Of a stretch of 64,000 nucleotides of DNA, positions 9,493 through 16,593 are shown piece after piece (position 1 is the first letter of the stretch; each line of letters begins with the position of its first letter). The translations under genes and the position numbers were made by a program. The notes beneath the pieces are model-generated. The model worked only from the letters and a program-made list of their open reading frames with translations, had not been told where the DNA came from and did not search any database. Where the stretch lies: positions 4,216,001 to 4,280,000 of the forward strand of contig NZ_CP114280.1 of assembly GCF_029635795.1 (NCBI RefSeq), given 5' to 3'. Source of the DNA: Dickeya lacustris. Lineage in GTDB: Bacteria > Pseudomonadota > Gammaproteobacteria > Enterobacterales > Enterobacteriaceae.

Positions 9493-9782
9493 ATGAATAT
9501 AATCAAGGAAGCCCTGGCGGGCACCTTCGAGTCCAGCGACCTGCTGGTGAAGGTGGCGCCGGCCGAGGGTGCGCTGACCGTGGTCATCAACAGCGAGGTC
9601 ATCAAGCAGTTTGGCGGGCAGATACGGCAGGTGGTGGACGAGACGCTGCACCGGCTGGGCGTGACGTCCGGCACGGTGGTGGTGGACGACAAGGGGCGCT
9701 GGACTGTGTGATACGCGCCCGGGTACAGAGTGCGGTGCTGCGCGCTGCCGGTATTGACGAGATAGCGTGGGAGAAGCTGTGA
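9493..9782 (+). pseudogene. citD: citD, citrate lyase acyl carrier protein, 3' frameshift
   Basis: The gamma subunit carries the 2'-(5''-triphosphoribosyl)-3'-dephospho-CoA group on Ser14, which is present (AGTFESSD, Ser14 counted from ATG 9493). As written the frame stops at 9711 after only 72 codons, ending DDKGRWTV. The family protein has about 95-98 residues and continues after DDKGALDC. Adding one G to the four-G run near 9690 restores that continuation (ALDCVIRARV...IAWEKL) up to TGA 9780-9782, which overlaps the citE ATG as TGATG. The C-terminus is therefore lost by one base. The truncated 72-residue form might still carry the prosthetic group. Confidence 0.82.
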
Positions 9783-10673
9783 TGAGCACGACCGAACCGA
9801 AAAGACTGCGGCGCAGTATGTTGTTCCTGCCGGGGGCGAATGCCGCCATGCTGTCCAACGCCTTCATCTACCAGCCTGACTCCATCATGTTCGACCTGGA
9901 GGATGCGGTGTCACTGCGCGAGAAGGACACGGCGCGGCTGCTGGTGTACCACGCGCTGCAACACCCGATGTACCGCGAGATTGAGACCGTGGTGCGCATC
10001 AACCAGCTGAACACGCCGTTCGGCCTGAAAGACCTGGAAGCGGCGGTGCGCGGCGGGGTGGATGTGATACGCCTGCCGAAGACCGACTCCACCGACGACG
10101 TGGACGAGCTGGAGCACCATCTGGCGCGTATCGAGAAGGCGTGCGGGCGGGGAAGTGGGCTCGACGCGCATCATGGCGGCCATCGAGTCGGCGGTCGGGG
10201 TGATTAACGCGGTGTCGATAGCACGCTCGTCCGAGCGCATGATTGGCATTGCGCTGGCGGCGTTCGACTACGTGATGGACATGCAGACCGAGCGCGGCGA
10301 CGGCACGGAGCTGTTCTATGCGCGCTGCGCGGTGCTGCATGCGGCGCGGGCGGCGGGTATCGACGCGTTTGACGTGGTGTACTCGAACGTGAGCGACGAG
10401 GCGGGCTTTCTGAAGGAAGTGGACCTGATACGCCGGCTGGGTTTTAACGGCAAGTCGCTGATTAACCCGCGCCAGATAGAGCTGCTGCACAACGCCTATG
10501 CGCCGACGCAGGACGAGGTGGACTACGCCCATCTGGTCATCGAGGCGGCGCAGGAGGGTGAGCGGGCCGGGCTGGGGGTGATATCGCTGAACGGCAAGAT
10601 GATAGATGCGCCGATAATCGACCATGCGCGGCGGGTCATCGAGCGGGCGCGTGCGTCCGGCGTGCGCAAGTAA
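9782..10673 (+). pseudogene. citE: citE, citrate lyase beta subunit (citryl-CoA lyase), frameshifted
   Basis: CitE cleaves citryl-ACP to oxaloacetate and acetyl-ACP. The first half, starting at ATG 9782, has [11 protein letters not shown] and [13 protein letters not shown]. The second half, with [24 protein letters not shown] and [10 protein letters not shown], lies in the next frame. The break is one extra G in the run GGCGGGG at about 10149-10152. Deleting one G would restore a 296-residue protein of normal length. The usual ALGAEDYV acid appears as ALAAFDYV here, with Phe at the Glu position, a second possible lesion. Overlap with citD on one side and a 23-bp gap to citF on the other fit translational coupling. 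Confidence 0.85.
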
Positions 10674-10696
10674 GGCGCGGAACAGACAGGACTGGA

Positions 10697-12220
10697 ATGA
10701 TGAGCAACATGATAGAAGCACTGCAACAGCAGTATGCGCGACTGGGCCAGCTGCGCCCGTTTACGGGGGCGAACAGCGCCACGCCGTGGCTGGACGACCT
10801 GACGGCGAAGCACGAGCGCAAGCTGTGTGCCGACCTGGAAGAGGCGGTACGCAAGAGCGGGCTGACGGACGGGATGACGATTTCCTTCCACCATGCGTTC
10901 CGCGAAGGGGACAAGGTGATAAACCGGGTGGTGGAGACGCTGGCCCGGATGGGGTTTAAAAACCTGACGCTGGCGTCGAGCTCGCTGATGACCTGCAACG
11001 CGCCGCTGATAGAGCACATCCGCAACGGGGTCATCACCCGTATCTTCACCTCGGGGATGCGCGGCAGGCTGGCGGACGCGATATCGCACGGTCTGATGGC
11101 AGAGCCGGTGCAAATCCACTCGCACGGCGGGCGGGTGCACCTGCTGCAGAGCGGGGAGCTGACGATAGACGTGGCGTTTCTCGGGGTACCGGCGAGCGAC
11201 GAGTTCGGCAATGCCAACGGCACGTCGGGGACATCGCGCTGCGGGTCGCTGGGGTATGCGATGGTGGATGCGCAGTATGCGAAGACGGTGGTGCTGCTGA
11301 CGGAGAGCCTGGTGCCGTTCCCGAACATGCCGGCGAGCATCGTGCAGGACCAGGTGGATTTTGTGGTGCCGGTGGACGAAGTGGGCGACCCGGCGAAAAT
11401 CAGCGTGGGGGCGGCGCGCGTGACCAGCAACCCGCGCGAGCTGCTGATAGCGCGGCGGGCGGCGGACGTTATCGAGCACTCGGGGTACTTTAAGAGCGGC
11501 TTCTCGATGCAGACCGGCTCGGGGGCGGCCTCGACGGCGTGCACGCGTTTTCTGGAAGAGCGGATGCAGAAGCAGGGCGTGGTGGCGCGGTTTGCGCTGG
11601 GCGGCATCACCGGGAGTCTGGTGGATTTGCACGAGAAGGGGCTGATAGAGACGCTGCTGGACACGCAGTGCTTTGACGCGAACGCGGCGGCATCGCTGGC
11701 GAAGAACCCGCAGCACGTGGAAATCTCGACCAACGTGTACGCGAACCCGAGTGCGAAGGCGGCGTGCTGCGACCAGCTGGACGTGGTGATATTGAGTGCG
11801 CTGGAAATCGACACGCAGTTCAACGTGAATGTCATCACCGGGTCGGACGGGGTGATGCGCGGGGCGTCGGGCGGTCACTGTGACGTGGCGACGGCGGCGA
11901 ACCTGACGATAGTGGTGGCGCCGCTGATACGCAGCCGCATTCCGACGGTGGTGCGTCAGGTGACGACGTGCGTGACGCCGGGCAGCGCGATAGACGTGCT
12001 GGTGACGGACCACGGGATAGCGGTGAACCCGCTGCGCCCGGAGGTGGCGGCACGGCTGACGGCGGCGGGCCTGAGCGTGATGTCGATTGACGAGCTGTAC
12101 CAGCGTGCGGTGGCGCTGGCGGGCGAGCCGAAGGCGATTGAGTTCCACGAGCGCATCGTGGGGGTGATCCGCTACCGTGACGGCAGCGTGATTGACGTGG
12201 TGCGTCAGGTAAAGGACTGA
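10697..12220 (+). CDS. citF: Citrate lyase alpha subunit (citrate CoA-transferase)
   Basis: The 507-residue protein is full length for CitF (about 510). It catalyses exchange of acetyl-ACP and citryl-ACP in the lyase complex. Recognised stretches are FHHAFREGDKVIN, GNANGTSG, ITGSDGVMRGASGGH and TDHGIAVNP. An AGGA sequence lies five bases before ATG 10697 (a second ATG is at 10700). Unlike citC, citD and citE just upstream, this gene carries no frameshift. citX, the enzyme that transfers the prosthetic group, normally follows citF in citCDEFXG operons but is not present in the window. Confidence 0.93.
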   Translation: MMSNMIEALQQQYARLGQLRPFTGANSATPWLDDLTAKHERKLCADLEEAVRKSGLTDGMTISFHHAFREGDKVINRVVETLARMGFKNLTLASSSLMTCNAPLIEHIRNGVITRIFTSGMRGRLADAISHGLMAEPVQIHSHGGRVHLLQSGELTIDVAFLGVPASDEFGNANGTSGTSRCGSLGYAMVDAQYAKTVVLLTESLVPFPNMPASIVQDQVDFVVPVDEVGDPAKISVGAARVTSNPRELLIARRAADVIEHSGYFKSGFSMQTGSGAASTACTRFLEERMQKQGVVARFALGGITGSLVDLHEKGLIETLLDTQCFDANAAASLAKNPQHVEISTNVYANPSAKAACCDQLDVVILSALEIDTQFNVNVITGSDGVMRGASGGHCDVATAANLTIVVAPLIRSRIPTVVRQVTTCVTPGSAIDVLVTDHGIAVNPLRPEVAARLTAAGLSVMSIDELYQRAVALAGEPKAIEFHERIVGVIRYRDGSVIDVVRQVKD

Positions 12221-12254
12221 GCCCAGGCGTATGAGTGAGACGATGCGGCCTCAC

Positions 12255-12308
12255 CCCAGAACCAGAGATGAAAACCAGAGATAAAACCAGAGATGAAAAC
12301 CAGAGCAA
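12255..12308 (+). repeat. 12-13 bp tandem repeat across the citG start
   Basis: The unit ACCAGAGATGAAA occurs as 13 bp, 12 bp (one base lost, ATAAA) and 13 bp, followed by a partial ACCAGAG, between about 12261 and 12306. The 13-bp units contain an ATG each (12268 and 12293) in different frames, and only the second opens citG. Gain or loss of one unit would change which upstream ATG is in frame. Confidence 0.85.
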
Positions 12309-13198
12309 GCGCAGCGGTGCTGGCGGGGTTGACGGTCGCTGAGGCGCTGACCGGCGAGGTGGATGAGCCGGGCGGGTTGCCGGACATCCACCGGCGGGTG
12401 GTGGCGGCGCTGACGCACGAGGTGGAGCTGACGCCGAAGCCGGGGCTGGTGGACGCGGCCAACAGCGGCGCGCACCGCGACATGGACATGGGCACGTTCG
12501 AGGCGAGCATTGCGGCGCTGTCGCCGTGGTTTGCGCGCTTTACTGCCGCCGGCTGGCAGCATCGCCACCTGCCGCTGTCGCAGCTGCTGGCGCGGGTGCG
12601 CCCGGTGGGGCTGGCGGCGGAGCAGGCGATGCAGGCGGCGACAGGCGGGGTGAACACGCACAAGGGCGGTATTTTCGCCTTTGGTCTGGTGTGCAGCGCG
12701 GCGGGCTGGCTGGCGGGGCGCGGCGAGCGCCTGAGCCGCGCATCGCTGTGTGGCAGCGTGGCGCAGATGAGCGCGGGGCTGGTGGAAACGGAGCTGGCCG
12801 GTGGCAGCACGGCGGTGACGGCGGGTGAGCGGTTGTACCGTGAGCACGGGCTGACGGGGGCGCGGGGTGAAGCGGCGAGCGGCTTTGCCACGGTGCGGCG
12901 CTACAGCCTGCCGGCGTACCTGGCGGCGCGCGCGCGGGGTGTGCCGGAGCGCGAGGCGCTGCTGCACACGCTGGTGGTGCTGATGGCGCAGAACGGCGAT
13001 ACCAACGTGGTGTCGCGCGGCGGGCTGGCAGGGTTGTCGCTGGTGCAGCGTCTGGCGCGGGAGCAGTTATCCGCCGGGGTGACGGTGGCGGGGCTTGAGG
13101 CGATGGACAGGACGCTGATTGCGCAAAACCTGAGTCCGGGCGGCAGTGCCGACCTGCTGGCACTGACCTGGCTGCTGGCCGGTTATCCGGCGTGGTAA
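12293..13198 (+). CDS. citG: Triphosphoribosyl-dephospho-CoA synthase
   Basis: The protein makes the citrate lyase prosthetic-group precursor from ATP and dephospho-CoA. The 301-residue frame has CitG/MdcB-family marks: ELTPKPGLVDAANSGAHRDMD, THKGGIFAFGL and NGDTNVVSRGGLAG. These are full length. The ATG at 12293 is the only in-frame start ahead of the conserved region and lies inside the 12-13 bp repeat, with no clear Shine-Dalgarno. Translation may depend on coupling to citF, which ends 72 bp upstream. A short alternative frame from ATG 12231 ends inside the repeat. No CitX domain is fused to it. Confidence 0.88.
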   Translation: MKTRASAAVLAGLTVAEALTGEVDEPGGLPDIHRRVVAALTHEVELTPKPGLVDAANSGAHRDMDMGTFEASIAALSPWFARFTAAGWQHRHLPLSQLLARVRPVGLAAEQAMQAATGGVNTHKGGIFAFGLVCSAAGWLAGRGERLSRASLCGSVAQMSAGLVETELAGGSTAVTAGERLYREHGLTGARGEAASGFATVRRYSLPAYLAARARGVPEREALLHTLVVLMAQNGDTNVVSRGGLAGLSLVQRLAREQLSAGVTVAGLEAMDRTLIAQNLSPGGSADLLALTWLLAGYPAW

Positions 13199-13539
13199 TC
13201 CCGGCTGCGGTGTGCGACATCTTATGTCCGCTATCCATGTGCGATATCCAGGTGCGACAGCCATGTGCGCCACGCCCGGAAGAACGTGGCCTGTCGGTAT
13301 ACCGATGTATGCTAAAGGATGGTTGCTGGTATTTAATACGATGATGCCTGTAATAACACCATGCCGACAGGCACCGGCTCATAAATAACAGGCGATATTC
13401 ATGGTTGATTAATTAACCGTGCCGCGATTGATTAGGGTGGCGATATTATTAGTCATTATTTTAATGCGCTAAATCCGAAACGAACTCTATTGTTGCTGTC
13501 TATTTGCATTGATTGCCATTACGGTGGTAAGGAGCTGTC
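13199..13539 (+). promoter_or_regulatory. citG-acnB intergenic region with 13-bp repeat and probable promoter
   Basis: The first half is GC-rich and holds three imperfect 13-bp units (CCATGTGCGATAT type) at 13235-13247, 13248-13260 and 13261-13273. The second half (13380-13530) turns AT-rich, as expected for a promoter of the downstream aconitase gene. AAGGAG lies nine bases before ATG 13540. No gene is seen. Confidence 0.55.
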
Positions 13540-16140
13540 ATGTTAGAACATTATTACGCCCATATTGTTGAGCGACGTAAAACCGGTATTCCGCCTAAAC
13601 CATTAACCGCCGCGCAAGCAACGGCATTGGTGGCGCAACTGAGTGCAGAGGAAAATCAAACATCTACCGATATTCCGGTATGGCTTGATCTACTGGCTCA
13701 CCATATTTCTCCCGGTGTCGATGATGCTGCAAAAATTAAAGCCGACTTTCTGGGGGGAATTGTACGCGGGGATATTACCGTGGCGGCGCTTTCTCCGCTT
13801 GCGGCTATTCGTTTATTGGCGACGATGCAAGGCGGTTATAATATTCAGCCATTAATTGATGCACTGGATAATAATGTGCTGGCCGAGGAAGCGATAAAAG
13901 CACTGAGTCATACGCTGCTGATATTTGATTATTTTGGTGAGATTGAAAAGAAAGCCGGGCAGGGGAATGTTGCTGCACAGCGGGTATTACAGTCCTGGGC
14001 CGAGGCCGAATGGTTTAGCGCTCGTCCGGCGCTGGCGGAAAAAATCACGCTGACGGTATTTAACGTCGCGGGTGAAACCAATACTGATGACCTGTCACCG
14101 GCACCGGAAGCCTGGTCACGCCCGGATATTCCGCTGCATGCGCAGTGTATGTTGAGCGTGCCGCGCGATGGCGTGACGCCGGATAAACCGGGGTCTGTCG
14201 GCCCGGTGGCACAGATGCAGGCGCTGAAAGCGCAGGGCTATCCGCTGGTGTATGTCGGCGATGTGGTCGGCACCGGGTCGTCGCGCAAATCGGCCACCAA
14301 CTCCATTTTGTGGCACATCGGGCAGGATATTCCGTTTGTGCCGAATAAACGCGCCGGTGGCGTGGTGCTGGCCGGGAAAATCGCGCCGATTTTCTTTAAC
14401 ACGCTGGAAGACTCCGGGGCGCTGCCGATAGAAATGGACGTCAGCGCGCTGTCAACCGGCGATGTGATTGATGTCTATCCCTATTTAGGCGAGGTGCGTC
14501 GTCACGAGGATGACGCGCTGCTCGCCCGTTTTAGCCTGAAAACCGAGGTGCTGCTCGATGAAGTGCGCGCCGGTGGCCGTATTGCGCTGATTATTGGCCG
14601 CAGCCTGACGGCGCGCGCGCGCCAGTCGCTGGGCCTTGCGCAAAGCACGCTATTTCGTCTGCCGCAAGCGCCTGCCGAGTCGGCACGCGGCTATACGCTG
14701 GCGCAGAAAATCGTCGGTAAAGCCTGTGGTGTGGCCGGTGTGCGCCCGGGGCAGTATTGCGAGCCGCGCATGACCACGGTGGGCTCGCAGGATACCACCG
14801 GCGGCATGACGCGCGATGAGCTGAAAGATTTGGCCTGCCTGTACTTCTCCGCCGATCTGGTGATGCAGTCGTTCTGCCATACCTCGGCATACCCGAAACC
14901 GGTCGATGTTAACCTGCACCAGACGCTGCCGGACTTCATCACCCGGCGCAACGGCGTGTCGCTGCGCCCGGGCGATGGCATCATCCACTCCTGGCTTAAC
15001 CGCATGCTGGTGCCGGATACCGTTGGCACCGGTGCCGATTCCCACACCCGTTTCCCGATTGGCCTGTCGTTCCCCGGCGGTTCAGGGCTGGTGGCGTTTG
15101 CGGCGGCTACCGGCATCATGCCACTGGATATGCCGGAGTCGGTGCTGGTGCGCTTTAACGGGCAGATGCAGCCGGGCATTACGCTGCGTGATCTAGTCCA
15201 TGCCATCCCTTACTTTGCTATCCAGCAAGGGCTGTTGACGGTCGCCAAGCAGGGTAAGAAAAACATCTTCTCCGGTCGTATTCTGGAAATCGAAGGTCTG
15301 GCCGGTTTGAGCGTCGAGCAGGCGTTTGAACTGGCGGATGCCTCGGCCGAGCGCTCGGCGGCAGCCTGTACCATCAAGCTCGAACAGGCGGAAGTGGAAA
15401 CCTATTTGCGCTCGAACGTGGCGCTGCTGCGCACCATGCTGGCAGAGGGCTATCAGGATGCGCCGACGCTGGCGCGGCGTATTCGGCGCATGGAGCAGTG
15501 GTTGAGCGAGCCGCAGTTACTGGAAGCCGACGCTGACGCCGACTATGCCGCCGTTATCGAGATCGATCTGGCAACCATCCGTGAGCCGATTCTGTGTGTG
15601 CCCAATGACCCGGATGACGTGAAAATGCTCTCGGAGGTGGCGGGAAACCACATCGATGAGGTGTTTATCGGCTCATGCATGACCAACATCGGCCATTTCC
15701 GTGCGGCCGGTAAACTGATGTCGCAGCATCAGGGCGATACTGCCGCCCGGCTGTGGCTGGCACCGCCCACCCGCATGGATGCGCAGCAACTGAGCGATGA
15801 GGGCTATTTCAGCCAGTTCATTCAATCCGGCGTGCGCATTGAACCGGCGGGGTGTTCGCTGTGTATGGGCAATCAGGCGCGCGTCAGGCCGGGTAGTCAG
15901 GTGGTGTCCACCTCGACACGTAATTTCCCCCATCGTCTGGGGACGGACGCCCGCGTCTATCTGGCCTCGGCGGAATTAAGCTGCGTGGCCGCGCTACTGG
16001 GCCGCTTGCCGACGGTGGCGGAATATCAGCAGCATGTGGCTATCTTGTCGTCATCGGCGCCAGAGATTTACCGCTATTTGGATTTTGCCGCGCCGCTTGA
16101 CCCGGCGGCGGTAAACCGCATTCCGGTACAGACTGTTTGA
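13540..16140 (+). CDS. acnB: Aconitate hydratase B-type enzyme
   Basis: The 866-residue protein is colinear with E. coli AcnB (865). It has the N-terminal helical domain, the swivel domain (VFNVAGETNTDDLSPAP, GDVVGTGSSRKSATNS) and the Fe-S domains. The three [4Fe-4S] ligands are in place: Cys713 (GSCMTNIGH) and Cys772/Cys775 (GCSLCMGNQ). It interconverts citrate, cis-aconitate and isocitrate, and in some bacteria hydrates 2-methylaconitate. The N-terminal 120 residues diverge more from E. coli than the rest. It lies next to citrate lyase and a PrpF-type isomerase, away from the TCA genes. That points to a dedicated pathway copy, or to the only acnB relocated; which one cannot be decided without the rest of the genome. 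Confidence 0.92.
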   Translation: MLEHYYAHIVERRKTGIPPKPLTAAQATALVAQLSAEENQTSTDIPVWLDLLAHHISPGVDDAAKIKADFLGGIVRGDITVAALSPLAAIRLLATMQGGYNIQPLIDALDNNVLAEEAIKALSHTLLIFDYFGEIEKKAGQGNVAAQRVLQSWAEAEWFSARPALAEKITLTVFNVAGETNTDDLSPAPEAWSRPDIPLHAQCMLSVPRDGVTPDKPGSVGPVAQMQALKAQGYPLVYVGDVVGTGSSRKSATNSILWHIGQDIPFVPNKRAGGVVLAGKIAPIFFNTLEDSGALPIEMDVSALSTGDVIDVYPYLGEVRRHEDDALLARFSLKTEVLLDEVRAGGRIALIIGRSLTARARQSLGLAQSTLFRLPQAPAESARGYTLAQKIVGKACGVAGVRPGQYCEPRMTTVGSQDTTGGMTRDELKDLACLYFSADLVMQSFCHTSAYPKPVDVNLHQTLPDFITRRNGVSLRPGDGIIHSWLNRMLVPDTVGTGADSHTRFPIGLSFPGGSGLVAFAAATGIMPLDMPESVLVRFNGQMQPGITLRDLVHAIPYFAIQQGLLTVAKQGKKNIFSGRILEIEGLAGLSVEQAFELADASAERSAAACTIKLEQAEVETYLRSNVALLRTMLAEGYQDAPTLARRIRRMEQWLSEPQLLEADADADYAAVIEIDLATIREPILCVPNDPDDVKMLSEVAGNHIDEVFIGSCMTNIGHFRAAGKLMSQHQGDTAARLWLAPPTRMDAQQLSDEGYFSQFIQSGVRIEPAGCSLCMGNQARVRPGSQVVSTSTRNFPHRLGTDARVYLASAELSCVAALLGRLPTVAEYQQHVAILSSSAPEIYRYLDFAAPLDPAAVNRIPVQTV

Positions 16141-16147
16141 GCATGCT

Positions 16148-16172
16148 GGCCCGCATTAACGCGGGCCATTTT
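16148..16172 (+). terminator. Hairpin after acnB
   Basis: The stem GGCCCGC / GCGGGCC (16148-16154 with 16161-16167) with a six-base loop is followed by ATTTTC, eight bases after the acnB stop. It is a plausible intrinsic terminator with a short T tract. Confidence 0.7.
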
Positions 16173-16511
16173 CATGCCGGGGTGTGCGGCGTGACCGCGT
16201 TTTTACGTTCAGGTTTATCACGCCGTTTTCATGATTCCGCTTTTATCGTCCTGCTTTCATCATCCTGCTTTCATCGTTCGGCTGGCAGGGTGTTGCTGGC
16301 ATGTTGCAACACCACGGCGTATCAAGTGATGCCGCTGATAGCGATTCCAGCGGTTGTTAATGTCTCGGTAACGGCAGGTTGCCGTAATGCAATAAGGCCG
16401 GTACGAGGATAGACGAACGGCGGTGGATATCGTTATGTATTTCCGTGCATAGCGAAACTCTGAGCATAAATACCTATAAAGGGGGTGAATAGACGATTAA
16501 AACTGTAATTA
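16173..16511 (+). repeat. Intergenic stretch with 14-bp triple repeat
   Basis: No gene is seen in this stretch. Three imperfect 14-bp units (CGTCCTGCTTTCAT type) lie at 16233-16246, 16247-16260 and 16261-16274. The rest leads into the formate dehydrogenase promoter and is AT-rich from about 16430. Confidence 0.6.
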
Positions 16512-16525
16512 TTGATTTTGCTCAA
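16512..16525 (+). promoter_or_regulatory. FNR-like box upstream of the formate dehydrogenase operon
   Basis: TTGATTTTGCTCAA matches the FNR consensus TTGAT-N4-ATCAA at nine of ten fixed positions. A -10-like TTAGAT sits at 16546-16551, which puts the box centre near -41, the class II activation position used by E. coli fdnG. Anaerobic induction is therefore likely. NarL heptamers were not resolved. Confidence 0.65.
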
Positions 16526-16593
16526 AATCTCCTCGTGGCGTGTTGTTAGATTTCCCGCAACAAAAAAGACACATAAAATTTATAGGGAAAAGC

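Noticed and set aside
10523..12148. 541-codon minus-strand frame
   Set aside because: It is an antisense shadow of citF with Arg/His-rich composition typical of a non-coding frame.
16540..16593. Earlier start of the formate dehydrogenase alpha gene
   Set aside because: It would put 18 residues before the twin-arginine signal and overlaps the predicted -10 element.
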